Below are positions 1-10,004 of a DNA stretch of 64,000 bases, in pieces. The DNA comes from Pseudomonadota bacterium (lineage in GTDB: Bacteria > Pseudomonadota > Gammaproteobacteria > Burkholderiales > Rhodocyclaceae): assembly GCA_026399515.1 (NCBI GenBank), contig JAPLQT010000038.1, positions 70,196 through 134,195 of the forward strand, written 5' to 3'. Position 1 is the stretch's first letter, and each line of letters starts with the position of its first letter. A program made the position numbers and the translations under genes. Below the pieces are notes generated by a model. It searched no databases and was not told the DNA's origin. It saw only the letters and a program-made list of their open reading frames with translations.

Positions 1-1165
1 CGGCTCCGGGTGCAGCCAAGGTCAATAATGGACCGACGGCGGCGGACCAGCCTTGGGCGGTCCTGAAATAAATCGCTGTGCCTAAAAGGGCGGCTACATA
101 GATTTGTTGGGCGCCAATCGCAGTGGTCTGAATATTGCCGCGCGCCGAATAGGCAGCCAGCGTGCCGCTTTCCACTGTGTCGATACGATTGCCGCTGATC
201 GTTCCCGCTGTGCCGGCGGTGAAGTTCAACTGGCGCACCAGATCATGGGTCCTGGCGGATTGGCCGCCGATGTTGTGCGCAAGGTCGATTGCATAGCGCG
301 GCAGGGTGGATTTGACCCAGACCTCAAGCGCATTGTCTCCGGGCGCCGGGATGAAGGTCTTGATGTTGCGTGCGTAGCTGCCGTCCAGATAGGCATTGGA
401 ATAGTCGATGCCGACGGCGCTGTAGTTGAACAGTCGCAAGGCATGGGCGCCCGTCCCGTCCTGTTCGACGATGGCGGCGATCTCCAGTTTCGCGGCCGCC
501 CCCTTCGAATCGGCCGGGAGAGAATTGCCATAACCGGGGTCGGTCCGAATGCCCTTGCCGCCATACAGATTCGCGCAAGTAGTGATGTCGTCGCCATAAA
601 GCTCGTAGGGCGCGAGGGCGGGCATCGCGTTGTAGGGATTGGCATACATGATCGAGTAAGGATCGTCGCTGTGGTCCAATCCGAGCAGGTGGCCGATTTC
701 GTGGACCAGCACATTCGGGTTGTATTGGATGGCGGCGCCGATGCTGGTGCTGATGCGTATCTTGCCGCTGGTGAAATAGGTGTAATTGCTCGCCGAGTCC
801 TCGCTGTCCGGCGCCGCGTCGGCTGCCTGAGGATAGGGCAGGGCGGCATAGCCCATCACGACTTCGCTCCTGGCGCTGGTCTGGTCCAGTGTGGTGGTCG
901 TGGATCCGGAATATTCAGCGCTGATGTTGCACACTGCGGACCATGCATCGAAGGCGCGTTGCACAGTTGCCAGGATTGCCGCTTCGTCGGCGCCGGGCGC
1001 GATGCCAGCAGGGTTGTAGCGCCAGGAAATTCTTCCGTCACGCCATTTTCCGGGGGACATGAAATACACGCCCGAATAAGCTTCGATGGGCGCCAGCAAT
1101 GCCGCCAGGAAGAAAATCAGGCAGACCAGCTTGCGCGGAGGCAAGCCCGATCCTGCCTTGGGCAT
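1..1165 (-). CDS. Secreted matrixin-like zinc metalloprotease (3' end beyond the window)
   Basis: An open frame with no stop runs off the left edge; 388 residues are visible. The first ~30 residues form a signal peptide (basic start, then a hydrophobic run with LIFFLAALLAP). The zinc site HEIGHLLGLDH lies at about residues 155-165, with His155, His159 and His165 as ligands and Glu156 catalytic. The SIMY Met-turn follows at about residue 173, as in matrixin/metzincin peptidases. The part after the catalytic domain (residues 200-388) is unassigned and may be a C-terminal binding or sorting region. The ATG start overlaps the stop of the upstream RCC1-repeat gene (TAATG), so the two are probably translated together. 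The product should be exported and hydrolyse proteins outside the cytoplasm; the substrate is unknown. Confidence 0.85.
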   Translation of the reverse strand, partial: MPKAGSGLPPRKLVCLIFFLAALLAPIEAYSGVYFMSPGKWRDGRISWRYNPAGIAPGADEAAILATVQRAFDAWSAVCNISAEYSGSTTTTLDQTSARSEVVMGYAALPYPQAADAAPDSEDSASNYTYFTSGKIRISTSIGAAIQYNPNVLVHEIGHLLGLDHSDDPYSIMYANPYNAMPALAPYELYGDDITTCANLYGGKGIRTDPGYGNSLPADSKGAAAKLEIAAIVEQDGTGAHALRLFNYSAVGIDYSNAYLDGSYARNIKTFIPAPGDNALEVWVKSTLPRYAIDLAHNIGGQSARTHDLVRQLNFTAGTAGTISGNRIDTVESGTLAAYSARGNIQTTAIGAQQIYVAALLGTAIYFRTAQGWSAAVGPLLTLAAPGA

Positions 1166-3381
1166 TATTGAGCCGCTTCGAGGTCGGCGCTCGGCATGGT
1201 CCTGAAAGTCAGGCGCCCATCGCCGATCTCGCCGAAGTAGTTCACTCCCCAGGTCCACAGGCTGCCGTCCGCCTTGACGGCTACATTTGAGCGATTTCCC
1301 GCAGCCATGGAGACGAAGCCCGTGCCCAATTTCTGCGGTGCGGCGTTGTCGGCATCGCCGGCGTCGCCGGTGGGTGGCTTGCGATAGTCCACTCCCCAGG
1401 TCCACAGGTCGCCATCCAGCGACAGAGCGAGGACATGGCTGTCGCGCACCGACACCGTCTTCCAGCCCGAGCCCAGCAATACCGGGCGACTGGATGCCTC
1501 GGTGGAGAATCCGAAACGGCCCAGGCAACCGGCGCCCCAGCCATACAGACTGCCATTGGCCATCAGCGCCATGCTGAAACCGCGGCCGGCCTGGACCGAC
1601 TTGAATCCGTCGCCGATCCGGACCGGGACCACGCTATCGATATTGGTGCCATTCCCGAGCTGGCCGCTGCTGTTGTCGCCCCACGCCCACAGACTGCCAT
1701 CCTGCTTGATGCCCAGGCTGTGGCTGTCGCCGACGGCAATGTCGACATAGCCACTTCCGATCGCTATCGGCAGCAGTTGGGACTGGCGCGTTCCATCGCC
1801 CAGTTGCCCCGATGCATTGTTTCCCCAGGCCCACAGCGAACCGTCATCCTTGATTCCCAGGGAGTGGATACTGTGGCCGGCGATCTTCACGAATTTTTCG
1901 CCGATCTTGACCGCCTTGATGACCAGCCCGTCGGCTTGGCCGTTGCCGATTTGGCCATACATGTTGTCGCCCCAGGCCCACAGCGTATGGTCCGACTTGA
2001 TTCCCCAGAAGCTGTTCCAGCCGCCTGCGATCGAGGTGTAGCCGCCGCCGACCTGGATTGGGACCGAGCGCTGGATATACGCCGGCCGGCTGCCGTCGCC
2101 GTATTCTCCCTGGATATTCTCGCCCCAGGCCCACACCGAACCATCCGCCTTCAGTGCGATATTCGCCTCGACGCCTGCCGCCGCCGCGACAAAGCCGGCG
2201 CTGGCGATTTGGGTCGGCAGGTAATACACGATGGGGCTGCCATCGCAAAGCTGGCCGGTCTGATTGCTGCCCCAGACGAGGGGCCTGCCGCCTTGCTTCA
2301 AGGCGGCCATATGTTCGAGACCGGACGATATTGCCGAAAAATGACCGCCGACCCTGCCGAAGGACGTCCTTCCGAAGTCATTGACGATTTGATCGCCGAG
2401 CTGGCCGAAACGGCCTCCTCCCGCGGCCAACAGATTGCCGCCGAGATCCAGTACCGCAGTGTGATAAACCCCGGCGGTCACCGCCATATAGCTGCCGGGA
2501 ATCTGGATCGGCGTCGGGCTGTCGACGGTATCGCCGTTTCCCAACTGACTAAAAGAGTTCCAACCCCAAACCCAAAGCGAGCCGTCTTTCTTGATCGCCG
2601 CGCTGTGCAACGGACCGGCCGCGATCGCGCTGAAATTGGTGCCGATCTGGAGCGGGGTGCTGCTGCTGGTGAAGGTTCCGTCACCGAGCTGGCCCTTGTC
2701 GTTCTTTCCCCATGCCCACAGCGTGCCATCTTTCTTCAGTGCCAGGACATGGGAATTGCCGGCCGCCACAGACTGGTAGCCAGTGTCGATCTGGACCGGC
2801 CCCTTCTTGTCACGGAAAGTACCGTCGCCCAACTGGCCTTCGCTGTTCGAGCCCCACGCCCACAGACTGCCGTCGCTCTTGATGCCGAGCGAGAAATACC
2901 CGCCTACGGCCGCATCCACGAACCCCGTGCCCAGGACTTGGACTTGCCCGTAAACGCGCCTGGCCGATGAGCCATTGCCAAGCTGGCCGTAGGTATTTTC
3001 GCCGGCGCCCCACAGCGTGCCATCGCGCTTGATGAAAAAAGTATGGCGCCCACCCCCGGTGACCACTTTGACCGTTTCGGTGGCGACCATGATCGGCGAG
3101 CTCACCTGCGTATCCACGGCGCCCAGTTCCCCGTAAAGGTTCGCGCCGCATCCCCAGACGATGCCGTCTCGTTGCAGGATGAAGGTCGTGCCGTTTCCGC
3201 CGGCCACTTGGGTGAAATCGGTTATCGCAACCGAATCGGCACTCGCCAGCAAACCCAGCACGCTGGCGGCGAAGGCGAATGAATATCGCCCAGACGTTAT
3301 TGGAAGGAGGCTTTTGTTTCGCGCCGCGCCGGCCTTCGATTTCGGAGCTTGACAGGGATGACCCGAGGCGCAACAGGACAT
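1165..3381 (-). CDS. Exported RCC1/BLIP-II-type repeat beta-propeller protein
   Basis: 738 residues. After a basic N-terminus and a hydrophobic segment at about residues 33-52, the rest consists of about 14 repeats of roughly 50 residues, built on a core like LWAWGxNxxGQLGDGT. This is the signature of RCC1-type propeller blades. Fourteen blades would fit two seven-bladed propellers, which is inference. Such propellers bind proteins and are not known as enzymes by themselves. The stop overlaps the start of the matrixin-like protease gene, suggesting that the two exported products act together, for example as scaffold, inhibitor or substrate-recognition partner. The N-terminal 20 residues are Cys- and Lys-rich before the hydrophobic run, so the true start could be downstream. 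Confidence 0.85.
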   Translation of the reverse strand: MSCCASGHPCQAPKSKAGAARNKSLLPITSGRYSFAFAASVLGLLASADSVAITDFTQVAGGNGTTFILQRDGIVWGCGANLYGELGAVDTQVSSPIMVATETVKVVTGGGRHTFFIKRDGTLWGAGENTYGQLGNGSSARRVYGQVQVLGTGFVDAAVGGYFSLGIKSDGSLWAWGSNSEGQLGDGTFRDKKGPVQIDTGYQSVAAGNSHVLALKKDGTLWAWGKNDKGQLGDGTFTSSSTPLQIGTNFSAIAAGPLHSAAIKKDGSLWVWGWNSFSQLGNGDTVDSPTPIQIPGSYMAVTAGVYHTAVLDLGGNLLAAGGGRFGQLGDQIVNDFGRTSFGRVGGHFSAISSGLEHMAALKQGGRPLVWGSNQTGQLCDGSPIVYYLPTQIASAGFVAAAAGVEANIALKADGSVWAWGENIQGEYGDGSRPAYIQRSVPIQVGGGYTSIAGGWNSFWGIKSDHTLWAWGDNMYGQIGNGQADGLVIKAVKIGEKFVKIAGHSIHSLGIKDDGSLWAWGNNASGQLGDGTRQSQLLPIAIGSGYVDIAVGDSHSLGIKQDGSLWAWGDNSSGQLGNGTNIDSVVPVRIGDGFKSVQAGRGFSMALMANGSLYGWGAGCLGRFGFSTEASSRPVLLGSGWKTVSVRDSHVLALSLDGDLWTWGVDYRKPPTGDAGDADNAAPQKLGTGFVSMAAGNRSNVAVKADGSLWTWGVNYFGEIGDGRLTFRTMPSADLEAAQ

Positions 3382-3554
3382 GATCGACTCCTTCAGGAAA
3401 CGCTTGGGTTAGAAACCTTCAACTGCGCCCATTATGCCCCTGTACTTGGATTCGAGTCGTGATTTATTGCACGGTGATATCGATAAATGAGAACACCACT
3501 GCTGCCATGAGCCCAGTGTTTCCGGCTTGAATAGCCACTACTTTATTATGGTCA

Positions 3555-5708
3555 TCATGCCTTGCGCAGATCGTGGTGCTTGAGCGGTAGCGAGCGTATG
3601 CGTTTGCCCGTCGCGGCAAAGATCGCGTTGCATACCGCCGGGGCTATCCCCAGGATCGCCGGCTCGCCATGACCGCCCCAGAATCCGCCGGTGGGCACCA
3701 GCACGGTCTCCACCTTGGGCATGTCGGGAAGAGGCATCAGTCTGAAGTTGTGAAAGTTCGATTCGACGATGCGCCCGTTCCTCACATTGTTTTCCTGCTG
3801 GAAGACGGCGCTGAGACCGTAAACCACATTGCTCTCGGCCTGCGCCCGGCAGGTGTCGGGATTCACCACATATCCCGAGTCGATGGCGACGATCACGCGA
3901 TGCACCTTGGCTACTCCCTTGGCGCTGACCGACAGTTCCACCACCATCGCGGTGTAGCTGCCGAAGCCATCGATGGAAGCGAGGCCGCGATGCAGTCCTG
4001 GGGGCATAGGCGAACCCCATGCCGCCGCTTTCGCCACAGCCTCCAGCACCAGCCGGTTCTTGTCGCCCGCCCTGAGCATGGCGAGACGGAAATCGAGCGG
4101 GTCCTTGCCCGCGGCCGACGCCAGTTCGTCGATGAAACATTCGCGGTAGAAGGCGTTTTGCTGGCCCGGTGCGCGCCAGAAGCCGACCGGGACGTGGCCG
4201 TTGCGCCTGGCATAGTCCACCTGCTGGTTCGGGATCTCGTACGGCGCATCGTTGAATGAGCGCACGGCGGAGAAGTCGATGCCGTCCTTGAGGGGCGCCT
4301 CCGGCATCAATACCGCGAGGATGGACGGGCAGGCAATCCGCGTATGCAGCGCCACGAGCTTGCCCTGTGCGTCGAGGCCGCCCTTCATGCGTACCATGCT
4401 GGCGGGGCGGTAAAAGCCATGCTGCATGTCCTCCTGGCGCGACCACATCAGCTTCACCGGCACGCCCGGCATCGACTTGGCGATGGTCACGCCCTGCCTG
4501 ACGAAATCCTGCGATCCGCCGCGCCGGCCGAAGCCGCCGCCCAGCATCATCTTATGCACCTCGACCTTCTCCTGGGGCAGGCCGGCGGTCTCCGCCGCGA
4601 CGGCCAGGGAAGCCTCCCCGTTTTGCGTTGAGGTCCACACTTCGAGGAAGCCATCGGGCTTGAACCATGCCGTGCAGGTCTGCGGTTCCATCGTCGCGTG
4701 ATTGAGGTAGGGGGACTGGTACTCGGCCTCGACCACCTTGGCGGCGGATGCCAGCGCCGCGTCGGTATCGCCGAGCTTGCGCGCCTGAGGCAGCTTGGGA
4801 TCGGCGAGGCCTTCGCGAAACATCGCGGCGATGGTTTCATTGGACGCATTGCCGTGGGCGCCGACATCCCACTCGACGACGATCTTGTTCAAGGCCTGGT
4901 CGGCGCGCCACCAACTGTCGGCGATGACCGCGATGAAGTTCTCTTCGCGCAGGACTTTCTTCACCCCGCGCATTTTTTCCGCGATTCGCGCATCGAGACT
5001 CTTCACTTTGCCGCCGAACACCGGGCATTGGGCGATCGATGCATGCAGCATGCCGGGCAGCGCCACGTCGACGCCGAAGACCGGCTTGCCGAGCACCTTG
5101 TCGGGGATATCGAGGCGGTGCATGGATTTGCCGGCGATCTTCCAGTCCTTGGAATCGCGCAGCTTCACGTCCGACGGCGGGGTGAGCTTGGCCGCCGCGC
5201 CGGCGACCTGACCATAGCGCAGCTTGCGTCCCGACAGCACATGCGTGATGACACCCTTGTCTACGCTGCACTCGTTGGCCGGCACTTGCCATTGCGCGGC
5301 CGCCGCGGCGACCAGCATCTCGCGCGCACTGGCGCCGGCTTTGCGCACATAGTCCTGGGAACCGCGTATCCCCATGCTGCCGCCGGTAGACATCGAACCC
5401 CAGATGCGCTTTCTGCGGATGTGCTCATTCGGCGAAGCGAATTCGGCACTGACCTTGGCCCAGTCGCAATCCAATTCTTCGGCGACGAGTTGGGCGAGCG
5501 CGGTATAGCTGCCCTGTCCCATCTCGGAGCGCGCGATACGGATCACCACGCGGTCATCGGGGTGGATCACCACCCAGGCATTCACTTCGGTGCTGGAGAC
5601 CCCGCCGGCAGCTTTCGCGGCGACCGGAAACCAGAATTCGAGGGCCAGCCCGCCGCCGATGGCGGCGGAGGCTTTCATGAAATCCCGGCGGCTTAGCGTG
5701 ATCGTCAT
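3555..5708 (-). CDS. iorB: Molybdopterin-binding large subunit of isoquinoline 1-oxidoreductase-type hydroxylase
   Basis: 717 residues from the ATG that forms an ATGA overlap with iorA; a longer frame extends upstream but lies inside iorA. It begins with a twin-arginine signal ([15 protein letters not shown]), so the complex is probably folded in the cytoplasm and exported to the periplasm. Molybdenum-hydroxylase motifs are present: GGGFGRRGG for the cofactor, [13 protein letters not shown], and [13 protein letters not shown] near residue 680 with the conserved catalytic Glu. The family hydroxylates N-heteroaromatics or oxidises aldehydes, using water as oxygen donor and passing electrons through the 2Fe-2S subunit. 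No dedicated cytochrome c gene is adjacent. The substrate cannot be read from sequence. Confidence 0.9.
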   Translation of the reverse strand: MTITLSRRDFMKASAAIGGGLALEFWFPVAAKAAGGVSSTEVNAWVVIHPDDRVVIRIARSEMGQGSYTALAQLVAEELDCDWAKVSAEFASPNEHIRRKRIWGSMSTGGSMGIRGSQDYVRKAGASAREMLVAAAAAQWQVPANECSVDKGVITHVLSGRKLRYGQVAGAAAKLTPPSDVKLRDSKDWKIAGKSMHRLDIPDKVLGKPVFGVDVALPGMLHASIAQCPVFGGKVKSLDARIAEKMRGVKKVLREENFIAVIADSWWRADQALNKIVVEWDVGAHGNASNETIAAMFREGLADPKLPQARKLGDTDAALASAAKVVEAEYQSPYLNHATMEPQTCTAWFKPDGFLEVWTSTQNGEASLAVAAETAGLPQEKVEVHKMMLGGGFGRRGGSQDFVRQGVTIAKSMPGVPVKLMWSRQEDMQHGFYRPASMVRMKGGLDAQGKLVALHTRIACPSILAVLMPEAPLKDGIDFSAVRSFNDAPYEIPNQQVDYARRNGHVPVGFWRAPGQQNAFYRECFIDELASAAGKDPLDFRLAMLRAGDKNRLVLEAVAKAAAWGSPMPPGLHRGLASIDGFGSYTAMVVELSVSAKGVAKVHRVIVAIDSGYVVNPDTCRAQAESNVVYGLSAVFQQENNVRNGRIVESNFHNFRLMPLPDMPKVETVLVPTGGFWGGHGEPAILGIAPAVCNAIFAATGKRIRSLPLKHHDLRKA

Positions 5709-6190
5709 GATGCTGTTCCTTTCCTGGCGGCGCCGGGCAGGGCGCGCATTTCGGCCGCGGCATGAATGGCCTTCTTCACCCTGGCGTAGGTGCCGCAGCG
5801 GCACAGGTTGGTCATCGCCGCGTCGATGTCGTCGTCGGTGGGTCTGGGTTTCTTGTCGAGCAGTGCCGCCGCCGACATGATCATGCCCGTCTGGCAGTAG
5901 CCGCACTGTGGGACTTCATGTTCGATCCACGCCGCCTGGATGGGATGCAAATCCCGTTTGGCCAAGCCTTCGATGGTGAGAATTTTCTTGCCCACTGCCT
6001 CAGACACCGGCAACGAACAGGATTCCACGGCCACGCCATCGATATGCACCGTACAGGCGCCGCACAGAGACATCCCGCAGCCATACTTGGTACCGCGCAG
6101 GTTCAGGTGATCGCGCAGAACCCACAGCAAGGGCATCTCAGGTTCGACATCGACGGTGTGGCTGCGGCCGTTAACGTTGAGTTTTAGCAT
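5705..6190 (-). CDS. iorA: 2Fe-2S small subunit of isoquinoline 1-oxidoreductase-type hydroxylase
   Basis: 161 residues, the full length of the family. The N-terminal plant-type ferredoxin domain has the cluster ligands in [18 protein letters not shown] followed by a further Cys in ESCSLPVS. The C-terminal helical domain carries the second 2Fe-2S site with CGYCQTGM and LCRCGTY. Both clusters look intact. It relays electrons from the molybdenum centre of the partner subunit encoded immediately downstream, with a 4-base overlap. The protein has no signal of its own, consistent with export as a hitch-hiker on the Tat signal of the large subunit. Confidence 0.92.
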   Translation of the reverse strand: MLKLNVNGRSHTVDVEPEMPLLWVLRDHLNLRGTKYGCGMSLCGACTVHIDGVAVESCSLPVSEAVGKKILTIEGLAKRDLHPIQAAWIEHEVPQCGYCQTGMIMSAAALLDKKPRPTDDDIDAAMTNLCRCGTYARVKKAIHAAAEMRALPGAARKGTAS

Positions 6191-6307
6191 GCTGGTGTCC
6201 TCGGAAGGGAAGGTTCGAATCCTAGTCCAACGGACCGAGGTTGTGAAGGCTTTGGAGGGTAGTCGGTCGGATCAGACAAAGCCAACTTTGCATTTCATAG
6301 ATACGCA

Positions 6308-7102
6308 TCAATGTATCTCAGCCACCTTCCGGTACATGCGGACCGCGGCATCATTGGCTTCCCGTACCTTTTGAAAATGGTCAAGTGCATTCTTTGCTCC
6401 TTGTTGGTGCTCCAAATGAATTTCTACCGTCCTTAAACGATCATGGTCGATTCGCGCCTCGGCATGAATTCTGGAATATTCGATGGCGTCCTTGTTCGCC
6501 TTGGCCTTGTCCAGAATCTCCTTGGACTGACGCAACTGTTCGATATGGTTCGCTGCTTCACGGACATTGGCAAGAATATCTGCCGCGACCTTATCGCGCC
6601 CGCTTCGGTCGGCGTCGACTCTGACGGTCGTAACATGCCGTGCGTTCTCTTTTTCAAGATCAGCCGCCCTGATGTCCTTGACTGTCTCGGCCGTCATTGC
6701 TTCCCTCTTTTGCTCCTGAATGTGCGCGGTCTGCGCTGTCTTGGCGCGTGCCCGATCGGCCTGCGCATTCGCATTCAGATACTTCATGTCTTCCACAAAT
6801 TGCGCCCTTTTCTGATCCCTTTCGGCGTCGATATCCTTCGTAAAGGCAACGTTCGATGCATTCACTTCGGCGATTCTTCGCTCTTCGATTCGGTTGCTTA
6901 CCTGCGTATTTTCCTCGCTGAGACGGGCATGCGCGGCTTGGGAGATCGAGATGGTATCGACTTGCCTGGAAACCACCCGATTGTCCGCGGTCATCGTCAC
7001 CTGACGATTGTTCAGTTCATCCCGTCGCTGTTGCAGCGATTGGGACAGGCGGGCTTCATAGTTCACGCCAGTGGAACTTGCGGGTTGAATGGAGAGGCTC
7101 AT
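6308..7102 (-). CDS. Coiled-coil protein of unknown function
   Basis: 264 residues from an ATG preceded by AAGGAG at good spacing; the longer frame upstream of this start is not needed. The protein has no membrane segment or signal peptide. It is very rich in Glu, Arg, Ala, Gln and Asp and reads as long charged helices, probably coiled coil, between residues ~60 and ~250. A short motif near residue 50 (VDTISISQAAHARL) resembles segments seen in small surface- or motility-associated proteins, but that is not enough for a function. It is monocistronic, with a divergent promoter region of 400 bases shared with the exonuclease-fold gene. I do not recognise the family. Confidence 0.65.
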   Translation of the reverse strand: MSLSIQPASSTGVNYEARLSQSLQQRRDELNNRQVTMTADNRVVSRQVDTISISQAAHARLSEENTQVSNRIEERRIAEVNASNVAFTKDIDAERDQKRAQFVEDMKYLNANAQADRARAKTAQTAHIQEQKREAMTAETVKDIRAADLEKENARHVTTVRVDADRSGRDKVAADILANVREAANHIEQLRQSKEILDKAKANKDAIEYSRIHAEARIDHDRLRTVEIHLEHQQGAKNALDHFQKVREANDAAVRMYRKVAEIH

Positions 7103-7502
7103 TCCGGGCTCCTTCTCACCGGAAACTATCGATGGATCCCGATCACGGTGGTCACCAAACCCGATTTGCCGGGCAAGCATGGGGATCGATCCGGTCGCCA
7201 GGGCGTACCCGATCCAGCGAACATTCGACGGGGGAAGAGCACTAAGACCTACCGCGAAACCCTACTGTCGGCCGCCATCAGGCGGTCAGATCAGTCCGGT
7301 CGCGGCGCCGCAATACTCAAACAGGATCTGGATGCGCATTTACTTTATAGACGATAGTCAAATTTTGTAAATGACTTATGTCGCGCAATGGCGGCATCAT
7401 GCGCTGCTACAATGATTGACGGTCTGCCGGCCGTATCGACGACAGCGGACGCAGCCGAATGATCTGCGTGCTGGAAGATCATCACAATGAGACCGGAACA
7501 TC
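7103..7502. other. Intergenic region, 400 bases, divergent promoters
   Basis: The stretch lies between the starts of the coiled-coil gene and the exonuclease-fold gene. It is less GC-rich toward its right half. Short frames on both strands (for example at 7089-7370) lack ribosome binding sites or family features. I see no RNA gene, repeat or clear terminator, so the region most likely holds the promoters of the two divergent genes. I could not place these with confidence. Confidence 0.4.
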
Positions 7503-8120
7503 ATGAGAACAAGTACAACTTTCCCCCTTGTCGTTACACTTGCCCTCGAGTTCAACCATCCCTCGAAGAAGGTCATTCAAATCGGCGCCGTTTTGGGTGA
7601 TCTGCAAATGGGTGACATCGTCAGCAGATTTTCGTGCTACGTGAATCCGGATGAGGTCATGAATCCGAATAGCGCCATTCTGGCCGGCATTACGCAAGAA
7701 ACTCTGGAAGCGGCGCCTGATATCGAGGGGGCGTATCTTCAAATGGCCGACTGGTTAAAGCCGCACGAATCCAATCGTTCCTTGATTCCATTGGTTTGGG
7801 GCGGCAAGGACAATGAAGCCCTTTGCAAGGCGCTCGGCCTTAAGCCGAGTGACGCGGAATGGTGCTTCGGGCCGCGATCGACCGACATCAAGAGAATGTA
7901 TGCGCTTTGCCGCGGTTATCCCTGGTTGATTACCTTCTTGATGTCATTCGGCCTCGAAAGCATGCTTGTCGGCACACTGGCGTCTTGCGTCGAAAAACTT
8001 GGGATGACATTCGAAGGCACTCCTTACAACGCCTTGCACAATGCCGAGAACGCGTTTCATGTATACATCGCTCTCATTCGCCAGATCCAGCCAGGCGCCG
8101 GTGCGCCTGTGGCCAGCTAG
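7503..8120 (+). CDS. ERI1/KapD-like DEDD exonuclease-fold protein with degenerate active site
   Basis: 205 residues. The N-terminal strand pattern, IQIGAVLGD, the ILAGITQETLEAAP segment, VWGGKDNEAL and the C-terminal EGTPYNALHNAENAF follow the order of motifs in DEDDh exonucleases of the ERI-1/KapD type. However, the first motif, normally DxE, reads AxE (LALEF). In the last motif the His-x4-Asp pair seems replaced by Tyr and His/Asn. The middle Asp is kept. I infer a nuclease fold that has lost or changed catalysis, perhaps retained for nucleic-acid binding. The gene stands alone and converges with the thiamine-binding-fold gene. The ribosome binding site is weak (GGAAC). Confidence 0.65.
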   Translation: MRTSTTFPLVVTLALEFNHPSKKVIQIGAVLGDLQMGDIVSRFSCYVNPDEVMNPNSAILAGITQETLEAAPDIEGAYLQMADWLKPHESNRSLIPLVWGGKDNEALCKALGLKPSDAEWCFGPRSTDIKRMYALCRGYPWLITFLMSFGLESMLVGTLASCVEKLGMTFEGTPYNALHNAENAFHVYIALIRQIQPGAGAPVAS

Positions 8121-8238
8121 CGCTACGGTGTATGTCTCATGTAACCGCGCCTTTTCCATGCGCCTCAGCCGCGTTTGAAATCCGCCGTGCTTACCCGGCG
8201 AGGCATCACCGCGATGGCGACCGACCGCTACGGAGAAT

Positions 8239-8547
8239 TCACGTCGACAGCGTGCGGCCCAGCTTGCTTTCAATAGCCTGTATCTTGCTTTTCAGGCGCC
8301 CGCTTTTTCCTGCCCGGTAATCGATCTTCATCGAGGTGGAAATCCGGTCGCAGTCCTGGCTCATGGTCTTATGGCAGGCCGTGACCAGCGCCATCACCTC
8401 GTCCCACTCGCCCTCGACGATAGTGCCCATGGGTGTCAGTTGATAAGGCAGGCCGCTCTTGTCGATGATGTCCAGCGACCGTGCCACATATTCGGAAAGG
8501 CTCGCGCCCTTGTCGAACGGGGACATCGCAAATTCCAGCAGTACCAT
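8239..8547 (-). CDS. MTH1187-family thiamine-binding-fold protein (DUF77)
   Basis: 102 residues from an ATG preceded by GGGAGG at 7 bases. The sequence follows the DUF77/MTH1187 family: a VLLEFAMSPFDKG first strand, YQLTPMGTIVEG in the middle and a DCDRISTSMKIDYR strand near the end. Members are small ferredoxin-like proteins that form tetramers, and several bind thiamine or hydroxymethylpyrimidine-type ligands. No thiamine gene is adjacent, so the role here is open. The start of the divergent LysE exporter gene lies about 120 bases away. Confidence 0.85.
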   Translation of the reverse strand: MVLLEFAMSPFDKGASLSEYVARSLDIIDKSGLPYQLTPMGTIVEGEWDEVMALVTACHKTMSQDCDRISTSMKIDYRAGKSGRLKSKIQAIESKLGRTLST

Positions 8548-8671
8548 TTGAGTACCTCCCTCAGTAAATATCATCCTCGCCCGGCGTGGTTGCGGCGTAA
8601 AATTCCGACTTTACTCCAATCGATGTCAGGCAGTTCCGGACAACGCTTGTCCAGCACGCCACCAATTGACC

Positions 8672-9307
8672 ATGATTCCGATCGAAACACTGGCCATGTT
8701 CTTCGCCGCTTCGCTGCTGCTTGGCCTATCGCCGGGTCCAGACAATGTTTTCGTGTTGACCCAGTCCGCGCTGCGGGGGGCAAAGGCGGGGCTCATCGTG
8801 ACGCTGGGCTTGAGTACCGGCCTGGTAGTCCACACCACGGCGGTCGCGCTGGGTGTCGCGGCGATTTTCCAGGCATCGGCGCTGGCCTTCACGGCCTTGA
8901 AGCTGATCGGAGCAGCCTACCTGGTGTATCTCGCCTGGCAGGCGTTTCGCGCTTCGGCGATGGGGATGGCCGGCGCGGGTAATGGCGATAACTTCGGCAT
9001 CGGCAACTGGCAGTTGTATCGTCGCGGCATCATCATGAATGTCACGAATCCAAAAGTATCGATTTTCTTCCTGGCGTTTCTGCCCCAGTTCGCCGATCCC
9101 GCTCGCGGTTCGCTGAGTCTCCAGATGATGCTGCTCGGCGGACTCTTCATCATTGCAACGCTGTTGGTCTTCGGCGGAGTGGCGCTGCTGGCGGGTACTC
9201 TGGGCGAGTGGCTGAAGCACTCCGACAAGGCTCAACGCCTGATCAACCGGGTTGCCGGAACGGTTTTCATCCTGCTGGCCCTGAAGCTGGCCAGCGCCGA
9301 AAGATAG
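8672..9307 (+). CDS. LysE/RhtB-family amino-acid exporter
   Basis: 211 residues with about six hydrophobic membrane segments. The N-terminal hallmark GLSPGPDNVFVLTQSALRG of the LysE/RhtB family is present, as is the second-half signature NVTNPKVSIFFLAFLPQF. Such proteins export amino acids or related small amines by proton antiport at the inner membrane. I chose the ATG two codons inside a possible TTG start. A second LysE-type gene follows 13 bases downstream, so the two are probably co-transcribed. They share family features but are clearly diverged and are not a recent duplication. Confidence 0.9.
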   Translation: MIPIETLAMFFAASLLLGLSPGPDNVFVLTQSALRGAKAGLIVTLGLSTGLVVHTTAVALGVAAIFQASALAFTALKLIGAAYLVYLAWQAFRASAMGMAGAGNGDNFGIGNWQLYRRGIIMNVTNPKVSIFFLAFLPQFADPARGSLSLQMMLLGGLFIIATLLVFGGVALLAGTLGEWLKHSDKAQRLINRVAGTVFILLALKLASAER

Positions 9308-9320
9308 GGCCGATTAAACC

Positions 9321-9941
9321 ATGTTCGATATCCAGCACTATGCGAGCTTCATCGCCGCGATCCTGATCTTTCAAATGATTCCCGGTCCCGGCACGCTGGC
9401 CATCCTCGGCGCGACCGCGCGCAGCGGTGTCAGTGGCGGCATGGGCGTGGTGTTCGGGACTGTGTCGGGCGATTTCGTGTATATGCTGGCGGCGGTGTTG
9501 GGACTCGCCGCCATCCTGACGGCCTACCCGACGGTCTTCGCCGCGATGCAATGGTTCGGCATTTCTTATCTGTGCTGGATCGGTTTCAAGCTGTTGACTG
9601 AGCCGGTGACCGACACGGCGGCGAGCGATACCAAGCGTCACAGCGCCTGGTATTTCTTCCGCCAGGGCTTCACCGTGGCGCTGACCAATCCCAAGGCGAT
9701 CATGTTCTTTATGGCCTTCTTCCCGCTCTTCGTGCGACCTGACGCGCGGCCCATCACCCTGGTGTCGATGATGGTGCATGTCACCCTGACCTGTCTGCTA
9801 TATCAAATCGGTTTGGTGTTGATCGGCAACCTGGCCGCGCGGCTGCTGTCCGGAGTGCCGGGAGTCAGGACGATTGCCAATCGCCTGGCGGGCTTGGCCT
9901 TGATCGGGTTCGGCCTGAAGCTGGCGCTGGACGACCGTTGA
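9321..9941 (+). CDS. LysE/RhtB-family amino-acid exporter, second paralogue
   Basis: 206 residues with six predicted membrane segments. Family motifs are MIPGPGTLAILGATARSG at the N-terminus and VALTNPKAIMFFMAFFPLF in the centre. It lies 13 bases after the first LysE-type exporter and 63 bases before the class V aminotransferase, on the same strand. The group could form one transcription unit that makes or detoxifies an amino acid and exports it, but this is inference from order alone. Confidence 0.9.
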   Translation: MFDIQHYASFIAAILIFQMIPGPGTLAILGATARSGVSGGMGVVFGTVSGDFVYMLAAVLGLAAILTAYPTVFAAMQWFGISYLCWIGFKLLTEPVTDTAASDTKRHSAWYFFRQGFTVALTNPKAIMFFMAFFPLFVRPDARPITLVSMMVHVTLTCLLYQIGLVLIGNLAARLLSGVPGVRTIANRLAGLALIGFGLKLALDDR

Positions 9942-10004
9942 AGACCGATCGCGCCGTATCGAAAACGTCGAACGAATATCCTGAAATTCTTATTGGAGAT
10001 AACT

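Noticed and set aside
104..1171. 355-residue plus-strand frame
   Set aside because: It is antisense to the matrixin-like gene, which has the zinc motif, signal peptide and coupled start.
1435..2970. 511-residue plus-strand frame
   Set aside because: It lies antisense to the RCC1-repeat gene, and its regularity mirrors the repeats in the true strand.
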